A DNA stretch of 64,000 bases, taken from assembly GCF_000421345.1 (NCBI RefSeq), contig NZ_ATWV01000001.1, forward strand, positions 310,001-374,000, read 5' to 3'. Position numbers and translations under genes: made by a program. Shown in pieces: positions 40,060 to 48,856 of the stretch. The number at the start of each line of letters is the position of its first letter. Position 1 is the first letter of the stretch. Source of the stretch: Treponema bryantii NK4A124. Lineage in GTDB: Bacteria; Spirochaetota; Spirochaetia; Treponematales; Treponemataceae. The notes under the pieces were generated by a model that saw nothing but the letters and a program-made list of their open reading frames with translations, did not search any database and had not been told where the DNA came from.

Positions 40060-42600
40060 ATGACAAAGATTAAAAAATCTGGAATTGTGATCATCTCGCT
40101 GTTTTTTTTGGGCTCTCTTCTTCTTGGTGCTCTTTTGGGATGGTCTGTTTCTGAAACCCGCAACATAATTAATTCTGAATATATAACTGATTTTGATACT
40201 GCGCTTCCTACCAAACTTCTTGATATTAATGGTGAAATAATTACTGAATTCGCTTCTGATGAAAAGCGCGAAATCATTGCCTACAACAATCTTCCACAGC
40301 AGATGATTGATGCCCTTATTACCCGAGAGGATAACGTATTCTTTTCTCATGCAGGCTTTAATCTTAAGGCTATTATGCGAGGCGTTGTTGGTGTTATTAC
40401 CCGCCGTTCACTTGGTGGCGGTTCTACACTCACACAGCAGATTGCCGGAACACTCTACTGCGACCGTACAGATAAATCTGTTTTACGAAAGCTTAAGGAA
40501 TTGTGGTGGGCCATTCAGATGGAACGCCGTTATTCTAAAAACGAAATACTTGAGCTCTATCTTAATAAAATCTATTTTGGTGGCGGTACCTACGGTGTAA
40601 ACGCTGCTTCAAAATATTACTTTGGCCATGATGCTACAGAAATCACCCCTGCAGAGGCTGCAATTCTTGTAATTCAGCTTTCTAACCCGGCTTTCTACAA
40701 TCCTTTTGATCATCCTAACCGGGCAATGGATCGCCAGAAGTATGTTCTTGCTTCCATGGTTGACGCCGGCTTCCTTACACAGGAAGAAGCAGATGAATCT
40801 TTTGAAAATTACTGGGCAAACTTTGACTACACACGAACTTCAACATCAGCTTACATGATGCGCGATGATAAGGCTCCCTGGTTCAGTGAGTTTGTACGCC
40901 GCGAGCTTTCAAGCATGATTTACGGTTCTGATGATATTTATACTTCTGGCTTTACTGTAAACACAACCCTCAACCTTGCTCACCAGCAGATTGCCCAGGA
41001 TGTAATGATTAAATATATTGAAGATGCAAACAAACGCTACAAGCGTGAGCACTCTTCTAAAACAGGTGTTGCAACAAATGTCTTTGTTCCTATGACAGAA
41101 ATGCTGGCTCTTCTTTTTGATATTCCGGAATTAAAGGTAAGTGAGCAGAGAACTGAAATTGTTGCAAACAATACTTACATTAATAAAATCAATCCTGTTC
41201 TTGATGCAATTTCTCTTATGACAGGAACAGAAAAACTCAAGGTAAATATCGTAAACCGTGCAACTGCACTTGCAAAACAGAATGAAGAAAAAACAACCAT
41301 CGAAGGTACAATGGTTGCCCTCGACCATTCAAACGGTTATATCGATGCCCTTGTAGGCGGAAGTAAGTTTGATTCTGACAATCAGTTTATAAGAGCTACT
41401 CAGGCAAAGGTTCAGCCGGGTTCTACTTTTAAGCCGCTTTACTACTCTGCTGCAATCGACTCACGTAAGTTTACTCCTACGACTCAGATTTCCGACTCCA
41501 TGGTTGTATTCCATACTGCAGATGGTAAGCCTTATATTCCGCTTAACTTCCGTGGTGAATGGGAAGGTAATGTTTCTGTATGGTATGCCCTTACCCGCTC
41601 TATGAACGTACCTTCTCTTAAGATTCTCGACGGTATTGGTTTTGAGGCTGCTATTGACCGTGCATCCAAGCTTCTTGGAATTCCTCAGGATGAGCTCGAA
41701 AGCCGCAGCTTCCTGCCTGTATATCCGCTTGGTCTTGGTGTTTGTTCTGTACGTCCTATTGAAATGGCCCGTGCTTATGCAATTTTTGCAAACGGTGGTA
41801 AAGAAATTACACCAATGGCAATCCGCACTGTAGAAGATAAAAACGGAAACGTAATTTTGAATCCTGAACTTGATATCAGAAAGGCTCAGGCTGCCAAGGG
41901 TGAAAAGATTCAGGTTATTTCTCCTCAGACTTCATTTGTAATGATTAAGCTGCTTGAGCAGACTGTAAATAACGGCGGTACCCTGGGTGCCCAGAAGTGG
42001 CACTTTGATTATCGTGATGCAAACGGCAAACGTTATACAATGCCTGCCGGAGGTAAAACCGGTACTACCCAGAACTGGGCCGATGCCTGGACCTGTGGTA
42101 TTACACCTTACTACGCTGCTGCCTTCTGGTTTGGATTTGATAAGCCTGGCCAGTCGCTTGGTCTTAATATTACTGGTGCAACTCTTGCAGGTTTTGCCTG
42201 GGGTGAATATTTTGATAAGGTTCACGCAGATCTTCCATATAAAAACTGGATTAAACCTCTGGAGGGTGTAATTGAATGTACTGTTTGTGCAGACAGTGGT
42301 ATGATTCTTACAGAGTCCTGCGAGCACTCAACTACCCAGTGGTATCTGGAAGGAACTCAACCTACAGAAATCTGTCCTATTCACTCAAGTACTTCGAACT
42401 CTGTAATTTCTATCATTCGTCTTGAAAAAGAAATGTATAAATCAGGCCAGAGAATGTCTTTTGATTTTGATACTACACCGCTTAGCTTTGACCTTAATGC
42501 TCCTCTTACAGGCAGCTTCAGCGACGAAGACGATGAAGAAGATGAGGAATTTATAGATAATTCAGCATCTAAGTTTGACTACAATGCACTTATGGAGTAG
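40060..42600 (+). CDS. Class A penicillin-binding protein (GT51 transglycosylase plus transpeptidase)
   Basis: This 846-residue bifunctional enzyme builds peptidoglycan glycan chains and cross-links them outside the inner membrane. A transmembrane anchor ('IVIISLFFLGSLLLGALLG') starts the protein. The GT51 motifs follow: 'TREDNVFFSHAGF' (EDxxFxxHxG), 'GGSTLTQQIAGTLY', 'RRYSKNEILELYLNKIYFGGG' in parts. The transpeptidase has the active-site serine in 'GSTFKPLYY' (SxxK), then 'TRSMNVPS' (SxN) and 'GGKTGTTQNW' (KTG). The C-terminus ends in an acidic tail. I prefer the second ATG as the start (see the -10 box). It is followed by a ParB-like gene nine bases on. Confidence 0.96.
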   Translation: MTKIKKSGIVIISLFFLGSLLLGALLGWSVSETRNIINSEYITDFDTALPTKLLDINGEIITEFASDEKREIIAYNNLPQQMIDALITREDNVFFSHAGFNLKAIMRGVVGVITRRSLGGGSTLTQQIAGTLYCDRTDKSVLRKLKELWWAIQMERRYSKNEILELYLNKIYFGGGTYGVNAASKYYFGHDATEITPAEAAILVIQLSNPAFYNPFDHPNRAMDRQKYVLASMVDAGFLTQEEADESFENYWANFDYTRTSTSAYMMRDDKAPWFSEFVRRELSSMIYGSDDIYTSGFTVNTTLNLAHQQIAQDVMIKYIEDANKRYKREHSSKTGVATNVFVPMTEMLALLFDIPELKVSEQRTEIVANNTYINKINPVLDAISLMTGTEKLKVNIVNRATALAKQNEEKTTIEGTMVALDHSNGYIDALVGGSKFDSDNQFIRATQAKVQPGSTFKPLYYSAAIDSRKFTPTTQISDSMVVFHTADGKPYIPLNFRGEWEGNVSVWYALTRSMNVPSLKILDGIGFEAAIDRASKLLGIPQDELESRSFLPVYPLGLGVCSVRPIEMARAYAIFANGGKEITPMAIRTVEDKNGNVILNPELDIRKAQAAKGEKIQVISPQTSFVMIKLLEQTVNNGGTLGAQKWHFDYRDANGKRYTMPAGGKTGTTQNWADAWTCGITPYYAAAFWFGFDKPGQSLGLNITGATLAGFAWGEYFDKVHADLPYKNWIKPLEGVIECTVCADSGMILTESCEHSTTQWYLEGTQPTEICPIHSSTSNSVISIIRLEKEMYKSGQRMSFDFDTTPLSFDLNAPLTGSFSDEDDEEDEEFIDNSASKFDYNALME

Positions 42601-42609
42601 ACTAAAACT

Positions 42610-43008
42610 GTGTTAGTACAAATCAAAGACATCAAGATTAAAAAGCGGGTTCGTAAAGACCTGGGTAATCTTGAAGACTTGAAAGACAGTATGAAAATCT
42701 ACGGACTTATGAATCCGATTACCCTCAACAGTAAGTATGAGCTGATTGCGGGTGAACGCCGTTTACAGTCTGCAATTCAGCTGGGCTGGACAAGTATTAA
42801 TGCTAATATAATTGATAACCTTACCGAAGTAGAACAGCTGGAAATGGAAATTGAAGAAAACAACCAGCGCAAGGAATTTACAGACGCCGAACTTATGGAA
42901 GGCTACAAGAGACTTCAGCGACTCCGTAATCCAAACATCTTCTACCGGATCTACCTCTTCTTCAAGCATCTTTTTGAAAAGATTGCCGACTTCTTCCGTA
43001 ACAGATAA
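42610..43008 (+). CDS. Small ParB N-terminal-like protein with amphipathic tail
   Basis: This 132-residue protein covers the ParB/sulfiredoxin-type fold: 'VRKDLGNLEDLKDSMKIYGLMNPITL' in parts, then 'YELIAGERRLQSAIQLGW', the conserved GERR box that binds and hydrolyses CTP in ParB. The DNA-binding helix-turn-helix of true ParB is absent. The last 25 residues ('FYRIYLFFKHLFEKIADFF') form a strongly amphipathic, aromatic helix that could touch a membrane or another protein. It starts with GTG nine bases after the PBP stop; GGAG overlaps the PBP end. A role near peptidoglycan synthesis is inferred from co-transcription only. Confidence 0.75.
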   Translation: MLVQIKDIKIKKRVRKDLGNLEDLKDSMKIYGLMNPITLNSKYELIAGERRLQSAIQLGWTSINANIIDNLTEVEQLEMEIEENNQRKEFTDAELMEGYKRLQRLRNPNIFYRIYLFFKHLFEKIADFFRNR

Positions 43009-43025
43009 TTCTCAGGAAAACCCAA

Positions 43026-43541
43026 ATGTCGTATATAAAAAAAATCACAGCAATTACAGCAGTTTTTATAATGCTTGTTTCAGGCCTTTCTGCAACCGGA
43101 GCCGGAATTCAAATTGGTGGAAATCCGGGTATATTTATAAATGAGGATTCTGCAAAGCTGGAAAATTTTTCTGCAACAATCACCGGAACTATGCGGCTTA
43201 ACCGCCTGCCCCTAGCCTTTGGTTTTGGTTTCGAAGCAGGCTCTTATTTTTCAGTTTTTTCTTACGGCCTTACTGGTTTTGCTGATTATTATGCAATAGA
43301 CATTCAGCTTAAAAACACCTGGAGTTTCTTCTCTGGTTTTGGAGCCCAGGCAAGCATTCTTACTTCGGATTTTTCAGACTGGACTTTTATTGCGGGGCCA
43401 AGATTTTTCTTTGGTGCCAACCGTACTTTTTATGATAATTATCTGGAACTTTTTGCCCAGCAGAATATTGTGCCGTCTTTTTCAAAGGAAGCTTTCTTTC
43501 TCAGCCTGCCTTTAGAAGCCGGCATCAGAATGCATTTTTAA
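43026..43541 (+). CDS. Small exported beta-barrel-like outer membrane protein
   Basis: This 171-residue protein has a signal peptide ('ITAITAVFIMLVSGLSATGA') and alternating hydrophobic beta strands with aromatic residues, for instance 'LPLAFGFGFEAGSYFSVFSYG' split in two, and it ends 'LEAGIRMHF', a terminal phenylalanine as in outer membrane barrels. The size suits an eight-stranded barrel. GGAAA precedes the ATG. It follows the ParB-like gene by 17 bases and converges on rlmJ, overlapping it by 17 bases. No specific family is recognised; a porin-like or structural role is inferred. Confidence 0.72.
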   Translation: MSYIKKITAITAVFIMLVSGLSATGAGIQIGGNPGIFINEDSAKLENFSATITGTMRLNRLPLAFGFGFEAGSYFSVFSYGLTGFADYYAIDIQLKNTWSFFSGFGAQASILTSDFSDWTFIAGPRFFFGANRTFYDNYLELFAQQNIVPSFSKEAFFLSLPLEAGIRMHF

Positions 43542-44391
43542 TATAATCAATTGTTTCCTGAGTATTTTCTTTAAGCATCCAGGGAGCGTTTAAAACCAGC
43601 ATTCCGCTGCCGTAGAGACGGGGCGGATTTTTTCCTTCGCTTGCCCGGAATTCTTCCAGAGAAACTTCCTTATGTTCATTTTTATCAAATACCTGAAGGC
43701 GTAAATCTGCAATTTCAATATTAGCGTTCTGGGAACGAGCTTCATTTGTAATCTGATTGATCATACCCCCAATTTCACTTTGGCGGTGAGCAAGCAGAGG
43801 ATACCAGAGCATTATAATTCCGTTACTCCATTTTTTATGAACTGCACAGATTGTATCGGCTGCTATTGTATAATCACTGGCCTCTTCGTAACTCGGGTCA
43901 ATTAAAGCCGCTCCCCTCTTTGTTGCAGGCGGAGTAAGGGCCTTGAGCATTTCCCAGCTGTTACGATTATGAATCTGAATTTCCGGCTGCCCGTCTTCGC
44001 TCTTTTTCATATTATGGCGTAGATTTTCAATCTCCTGGGGATGAAGCTCCGAAAGAATAAGAGTATCCTGCTTTCGCATAAAGCTTCGTTCAATCTCTGG
44101 TGAACCAGGGTATAAAGAATCTTTCAAATATTTCTGAACAAAAGTAACATAGTCGGCAAAAGCCTGGGGCATATCAGCTTTATCTGCAAACTGCACAATT
44201 CCTTTTGTGGCCTCTCCAGTTTTGAGACTGCGGTTATCTTTAAGGTCATAAAGGCCGCTGGCAGCGTGTGTATCAAAAAAAGTATAAGGTTTTTCTTTTT
44301 TATTCAGAGCTTCGAGTACCTGAATTAAGACAGAATGTTTTAATAAGTCTGCATGATTTCCTGCGTGAAAAATGTGCTGATATGAAAGCAT
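43525..44391 (-). CDS. rlmJ: RlmJ-like 23S rRNA adenine-N6 methyltransferase
   Basis: This 288-residue SAM-dependent enzyme methylates A2030 of 23S rRNA in E. coli. It begins with the diagnostic 'MLSYQHIFHAGNHADLLKHSVL' block, split here, followed by 'YTFFDTHAASGLYDL' for SAM binding. The catalytic 'ALIDPSYEEASDY' corresponds to the DPPY motif with the second proline replaced by serine, as in RlmJ proteins. Length is normal. It overlaps the convergent outer membrane gene. Upstream there is no Shine-Dalgarno sequence; a TAATAT box lies six bases before the ATG, so it may be another leaderless gene, less certain than others. Confidence 0.9.
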   Translation of the reverse strand: MLSYQHIFHAGNHADLLKHSVLIQVLEALNKKEKPYTFFDTHAASGLYDLKDNRSLKTGEATKGIVQFADKADMPQAFADYVTFVQKYLKDSLYPGSPEIERSFMRKQDTLILSELHPQEIENLRHNMKKSEDGQPEIQIHNRNSWEMLKALTPPATKRGAALIDPSYEEASDYTIAADTICAVHKKWSNGIIMLWYPLLAHRQSEIGGMINQITNEARSQNANIEIADLRLQVFDKNEHKEVSLEEFRASEGKNPPRLYGSGMLVLNAPWMLKENTQETIDYIKNAF

Positions 44392-44411
44392 AGGAGTATA
44401 TTATCATAAAA

Positions 44412-44482
44412 TGGATTGCTTCGCTACGCTCGCAATAACATAGCCTGCGTCATTGCGAGGAGCGCAGCGACGTGGCAATCCA
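44412..44482. repeat. Pair of family D palindromic repeats upstream of clpB
   Basis: An inverted copy (GGATTGC ... GCTCGCAATAAC) at 44413-44440 and a forward copy (CGTCATTGCGAGG ... GGCAATCC) at 44448-44482 face each other between the divergent rlmJ and clpB genes. Confidence 0.8.
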
Positions 44483-44542
44483 TACATAATTTTCTTGCCC
44501 TTATTGAAAATCATTATTATTTTTTAAAAGAAGGTGATGCGT

Positions 44543-47128
44543 ATGAATTACGAAAACTTTACTATTAAAACACAGGAAGCCATTCAGGAGGCTTCTTCAA
44601 TTGCCAACAAAAACGATAACTCAGAAATAGGAACCGAACATGTTCTTCAGGCCCTGCTCGAACAGCAGGACGGACTTATTGCCCCTGTAATTGAACGTGT
44701 AGGCGTTTCTGCAATAGAACTTACGAAAAAGGTCCGCGAGCTTGTAGCTTCTAATCCAAAGGTTTCCGGCGCTGCACAGGTATACTTTTCTCCGGTAATG
44801 CAGAAGGTGCTTGCCAAGGCAGAAAACGAAATGACTGCCCTTCACGACCAGTATCTCTCAACAGAGCATATTCTTCTTGCAATGACAGAATGCGATGACC
44901 GAACCGGAGACCTTCTCCGCAAATATGGAATTAATCATAACTCAGTTTTTGAAGCCTTAAAATCTGTTCGCGGAAACCAGACAGTTGATAGCAACGACCC
45001 TGAGGCTAAAACCCGCAGTCTTGAAAAATACTGCCGCGACCTCACAGCCGCTGCCCGCCAGGATAAGATTGACCCTGTAATCGGCCGTGATGAAGAAATC
45101 CGCCGTGTAATGCAGGTACTCTGCCGCCGTACAAAAAATAATCCGGTAATTATCGGTGAACCGGGTGTTGGTAAAACAGCCATTGTAGAAGGGCTTGCCC
45201 GCCGTATAGCAAGCGGAGATGTTCCGGAAAGCCTTAAAAACAAGAGGCTTCTCGCCCTGGATTTGGGAAGTCTTGTTGCCGGTGCAAAGTTCCGCGGAGA
45301 ATTTGAAGAGAGACTTAAGGCCCTCATTACAGAAGTAACAAAGAGCGAAGGCCAGATTATCCTCTTTATTGATGAACTTCATACCCTTGTGGGAGCCGGT
45401 GCAAGTGAAGGCAGCATGGACGCTTCTAACCTTTTGAAGCCTGCTCTGGCTCGAGGAGAACTCCGTGCCATTGGTGCAACAACACTTGATGAGTACCGTA
45501 AGTATATTGAAAAGGATGCCGCCCTTGAACGCCGCTTCCAGCAGGTATACTGTGCTGAGCCAAGCGTAGAAGACACAATTGCAATTCTTCGAGGCCTGCG
45601 TGAAAAATACGAGATTCATCATGGAGTTAGAATTGAAGATGAAGCTCTTGTTGCAGCCGCTACCCTTTCTAACAGATATATCACTTCCCGCTTTATGCCG
45701 GATAAGGCCATAGACCTTGTAGACGAAGCCGCAAGCCGCCTTAAAATGGAAATTGAAAGCCAGCCGACCGAACTGGATCAGGTTGAGCGAAAGATGCTGC
45801 AGCTGCAGATTGAAAAGCAGTCACTCAGTAAGGAAGATGATGAAGCAAGCAAGGAACGTCTTGAAAAGCTGGAAAAAGAGCTGGCAGAAATCACAAGCAA
45901 GCGCGATGCTATGAAGCTTCAGTGGCAGAACGAAAAGGAAAGTATAGATAAGTCCCGCAAAATCAAAGAGCAGCTGGAACAGGCCCGCTTCGAAGAAGAA
46001 AAGTTTACCCGCGAGGGCAATCTGGAAAAGGCGGCCGAAATCAAATACAGCACAATTCCAGCCCTGCAGAAAGAACTGGACGCAGCCCTGGCCGCAGAAA
46101 AGGAAAGAGCAGAAGGAGGCCGTGATTCCCTGCTCCGTCAGTCTGTAACCGAAGAAGATATTGCAAAGGTTGTTTCTGCCTGGACCGGTATTCCGGTTGC
46201 AAAAATGATGACAGGTGAAAAACAGAAATATCTGGAACTGGAAAAGGTTTTGCATAAAAGAGTTGTAGGCCAGGACGAGGCGGTAAATGTTGTAAGCGAT
46301 GCAATCAGACGTAACCGCAGCGGCCTTAACGACCCTAACCGTCCGCTTGGTAGTTTTATGTTTATTGGACCTACAGGTGTTGGTAAAACTGAACTTGCAA
46401 AAACTCTTGCAGACTTCCTCTTCAACGACGAAAAGGCCCTCACCCGAATTGATATGTCGGAGTACATGGAAAAGTTCAGCGTGACCCGTCTTATTGGAGC
46501 GCCTCCGGGATACGTTGGTTACGACGAAGGAGGCCAGCTTACAGAGGCAGTTCGCCGCCGCCCTTACAGCGTTATTCTTTTTGATGAGGTTGAAAAGGCT
46601 CACCCGGATGTTTTCAATGTTCTGCTGCAGGTGCTCGATGACGGCCGCCTTACAGACGGACAGGGCCGCGTAGTAGACTTTAAGAACACCATCATCATAA
46701 TGACAAGTAACCTAGGAAGCGATTTGATTCTGGAAGCAGATACTGCTGAAAAGCAGGCAGCCCTGCATGATCAGCTCAATGGCTTGCTGCGCCAGACCTT
46801 CCGCCCTGAGTTCTTGAACCGTATTGATGAAATAGTAATGTTCCAGCAGCTTGGAAAAGAACATATTGCTTCCATTATCAAACTGCAACTTGAACGTGTA
46901 CAGGCCCGCCTTGCAGACCGCAAAATCACACTGGACTTTGACCAGTCTGCTATGGACTTCCTCTGCGACAAAGGCTACGACCCGACAATGGGTGCACGTC
47001 CTGTAAAGAGAGCTATTCAGAATTATGTGGAGAATACTCTGGCAAGGGAATTACTTGCGGGAACAGTATTGGATGGAGAAACTATAAAAGTTCGCTCTGA
47101 AAATGGAAAATTGATTTTCACGAAATAG
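44543..47128 (+). CDS. clpB: ClpB disaggregase chaperone
   Basis: This 861-residue Hsp100 protein pulls proteins out of aggregates with DnaK. Order: N-terminal domain (1-145, starting '[16 protein letters not shown]'), first AAA+ with '[13 protein letters not shown]' near residue 206 and '[12 protein letters not shown]', the coiled-coil middle domain about 400-530, and second AAA+ with '[14 protein letters not shown]' near 610 and '[13 protein letters not shown]'. The C-terminal '[13 protein letters not shown]' is the sensor 2 region. I choose ATG 44543 with AAGG upstream over GTG/ATG at 44534/44537. No CIRCE-type inverted repeat was seen upstream. Its TAG shares a base with a family A repeat. 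Confidence 0.97.
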   Translation: MNYENFTIKTQEAIQEASSIANKNDNSEIGTEHVLQALLEQQDGLIAPVIERVGVSAIELTKKVRELVASNPKVSGAAQVYFSPVMQKVLAKAENEMTALHDQYLSTEHILLAMTECDDRTGDLLRKYGINHNSVFEALKSVRGNQTVDSNDPEAKTRSLEKYCRDLTAAARQDKIDPVIGRDEEIRRVMQVLCRRTKNNPVIIGEPGVGKTAIVEGLARRIASGDVPESLKNKRLLALDLGSLVAGAKFRGEFEERLKALITEVTKSEGQIILFIDELHTLVGAGASEGSMDASNLLKPALARGELRAIGATTLDEYRKYIEKDAALERRFQQVYCAEPSVEDTIAILRGLREKYEIHHGVRIEDEALVAAATLSNRYITSRFMPDKAIDLVDEAASRLKMEIESQPTELDQVERKMLQLQIEKQSLSKEDDEASKERLEKLEKELAEITSKRDAMKLQWQNEKESIDKSRKIKEQLEQARFEEEKFTREGNLEKAAEIKYSTIPALQKELDAALAAEKERAEGGRDSLLRQSVTEEDIAKVVSAWTGIPVAKMMTGEKQKYLELEKVLHKRVVGQDEAVNVVSDAIRRNRSGLNDPNRPLGSFMFIGPTGVGKTELAKTLADFLFNDEKALTRIDMSEYMEKFSVTRLIGAPPGYVGYDEGGQLTEAVRRRPYSVILFDEVEKAHPDVFNVLLQVLDDGRLTDGQGRVVDFKNTIIIMTSNLGSDLILEADTAEKQAALHDQLNGLLRQTFRPEFLNRIDEIVMFQQLGKEHIASIIKLQLERVQARLADRKITLDFDQSAMDFLCDKGYDPTMGARPVKRAIQNYVENTLARELLAGTVLDGETIKVRSENGKLIFTK

Positions 47129-47208
47129 TGGTTTCGATACGTCACTTCGTGACTACTCAACCACCGGTGGTTGAGTGCTTCGCGAAGCGAAGTGTATCGA
47201 AACCACCG
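47128..47208. repeat. Head-to-head pair of family A repeats after clpB
   Basis: An inverted unit with stem GTCAC, loop TTC, GTGAC (47128-47165) overlaps the clpB stop, and a forward unit with stem CTTCGC, loop GAA-containing, GCGAAG (47166-47208) follows. They separate the convergent clpB and cyclase-like genes. Confidence 0.85.
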
Positions 47209-47219
47209 GTCACGGAGAA

Positions 47220-48395
47220 TTAAAACTCGCCTTCTTCGATATGACCGAACTCGCAGAAAACCTTTGCAAGGGTTGCGTGTTCGATCTGTTCGAGGGTGTT
47301 GCCAATGTGCTTGTAGAGCTTAATTTCGCCCGTACCACTTCCGCCTTCCAGAAGGTTCAGAACCTTTCTCTGGCCTTCCGGAAGCTCAATGGTACGGTTA
47401 TTTAACTCACGGATTTTGCAGAAGACATCAATATCAATTACCCATTCCTTACTGTTAAGGCTGGTGCTCCAGTGCAAAAGGTTTTCTTCCGGATTTTCAT
47501 TTTCCGGCATCTGGGCACAGTCCCATACAACAGAGAACTGTCGTTTTGAACCGTCTGCACAAAGTTCAATATCAATATCTTCGAATTTACCAATAAAGGA
47601 AACTCTTTCATCAAAAATACCGTTTACCGCAAATGATGATTCAAAAAGAGTTTTACCTGAAATTACACTTGTAAGATTTGCAGAAGAAAGATGGAAGTAA
47701 GGTTCTGGAACACCCTTTCCCCAGAAACGTTCAGAATAGCCGCAGCAGCGCTTTGGATCAATTGCATACTCAGTACCGTCAAAATGAATGGTACCAGAAA
47801 AGACTGTCTGAAGACCAAAAGGGAACCATCTGAGTAAATCAGATTTATAACCGTTTTTATAGTCTCTCTGAACAGTATAGTTGATTTCCCATTTTGCATA
47901 ACCGGCATCGCAAAGCAGCTCCGGATGAGCGGCCTTTTCTTCTTCCGGTACATTTATAAAACCGCCTATTTTGTTTTCGTTGAAATATTTATTGTCGACT
48001 ATGATTTCGAAAGGTTTATTACTGAATTTAACAAGTTTGACAGGATAGTAAGAACAAAGCTGTTTTCCTTCAACACCGAAAGTACCGACACGCACAGCAC
48101 AATAAGAAGGCTGAACAATTGCTTCAGTTGAAATACTTTTTGCAGAATCTGTACCGGCCAGTGCATACTGAAGGTCTTCTGCAGAAATCTTTACGCGAGG
48201 CTTAAAACCAAGCTGGACAAGATCGTTTGATGCCCATGGATTGAGCATTTCAAACTCAATATAGAACATCTGTTCTGCACCAGTGGATGTATTAATTCCG
48301 TTAAAAACAAAACGCCAGTTGTTAATCCCGACCTTTTTTTTAGCCCCGTTTAATCCGAATTTATAATCATTTGATATCTTTGTATTCGACTTCAT
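47220..48395 (-). CDS. Tocopherol-cyclase-like protein of unknown function
   Basis: This 391-residue protein has no signal peptide and is beta-rich throughout, like a double lipocalin. The segment 'CCGYSERFWGKGVPEPYFHLSSANL' (in two parts) resembles the family's 'GYVEKNWG...P..Y.W.QAN' motif. Opening strands such as 'WRFVFNGINTSTGAEQMFYIEFEML' are also consistent. Bacterial members of this superfamily are mostly uncharacterised and do not make tocopherol in non-photosynthetic cells. It could bind a lipid or isoprenoid. The assignment rests on one motif plus secondary-structure look. It may be single-gene; a repeat variant lies upstream. Confidence 0.55.
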   Translation of the reverse strand: MKSNTKISNDYKFGLNGAKKKVGINNWRFVFNGINTSTGAEQMFYIEFEMLNPWASNDLVQLGFKPRVKISAEDLQYALAGTDSAKSISTEAIVQPSYCAVRVGTFGVEGKQLCSYYPVKLVKFSNKPFEIIVDNKYFNENKIGGFINVPEEEKAAHPELLCDAGYAKWEINYTVQRDYKNGYKSDLLRWFPFGLQTVFSGTIHFDGTEYAIDPKRCCGYSERFWGKGVPEPYFHLSSANLTSVISGKTLFESSFAVNGIFDERVSFIGKFEDIDIELCADGSKRQFSVVWDCAQMPENENPEENLLHWSTSLNSKEWVIDIDVFCKIRELNNRTIELPEGQRKVLNLLEGGSGTGEIKLYKHIGNTLEQIEHATLAKVFCEFGHIEEGEF

Positions 48396-48413
48396 GCTAA
48401 CAAAACCTTTTAG

Positions 48414-48462
48414 ATTATCGGGTCAAGCCCTTCGACAAGCTCAGGAACCACCCGATAATGAC
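48414..48462. repeat. Family B-type palindrome with a second palindrome nested inside
   Basis: Outer ends GTCAT and ATCT with stem TATCGGGT/ACCCGATA match family B. Within it, beside the CTTG loop, sits CTTCGACAAGCTCAGG, a palindrome of its own. It lies upstream of the cyclase-like gene. Confidence 0.7.
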
Positions 48463-48518
48463 ATGTTTATACTTATATTGTCGGAATTTAGGAAAAAAAC
48501 TTAATGCACAAACAATAA

Positions 48519-48556
48519 AAAAAGCCGTCTGCAGCCCTAAAGGCTCAAAACGGCAT
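48519..48556 (-). terminator. Rho-independent terminator of the small minus-strand gene
   Basis: On the minus strand GCCGT ... GAGCC, short loop, GGGCT ... ACGGC is followed by seven T. It lies about 45 bases after the stop of the gene at 48602. Confidence 0.8.
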
Positions 48557-48601
48557 TTCCTATAAAATAAAATACTTTTTTCTTAAAACGATTTTGCAGA
48601 C

Positions 48602-48820
48602 TTACTTAAAGAGTTTATCGATAGTCTTGTCGAGTTCTTTCTGTTCCTCTGGAAAGTTGTCGTTCAAATACTCAAAACACTCTACTGCTGCGCGCTGTGC
48701 ATGCTCATACCAGATTTCATACAGTTCGTTTTTAAGTTCTCCGCCAGGAAAAGGGGCACCCTGAACGTCAGAAACAAGGTCTCTAAGCATCTTAATGCAC
48801 TGTTTAGTCTTTTTATCCAT
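48602..48820 (-). CDS. Small cytoplasmic protein of unknown function
   Basis: This 72-residue, mostly helical and acidic protein starts 'MDKKTKQCIKMLRDLVSDVQG', contains 'WYEHAQRAAVECFEYLNDNFP' and ends in 'KTIDKLFK'. It has no signal or membrane helix. A GGAG site before the ATG, a -10 (TATAAT) just upstream of that, and a good terminator all support a real, separately transcribed gene. It lies between the M16C protease and the cyclase-like gene. I do not recognise the family. Confidence 0.72.
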   Translation of the reverse strand: MDKKTKQCIKMLRDLVSDVQGAPFPGGELKNELYEIWYEHAQRAAVECFEYLNDNFPEEQKELDKTIDKLFK

Positions 48821-48856
48821 AAATTATTCTCCATTATACGGATATCAATAGAAAAA

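Noticed and set aside
44391-44410. Leaderless start for rlmJ listed with the firm cases
   Set aside because: TAATAT lies six bases before the ATG, but the hexamer is weak and no good -35 was found.
44483-44542. CIRCE heat-shock operator at clpB
   Set aside because: No inverted repeat of the TTAGCACTC type was found between the family D repeats and the start.
45821-46603. A 260-codon minus-strand open frame
   Set aside because: It is antisense to clpB, with a composition typical of a shadow frame (many F, C, L).
7020-47208. A CRISPR array or phage attachment sites
   Set aside because: The repeats are dispersed palindromes at irregular distances and no cas or integrase gene is present.
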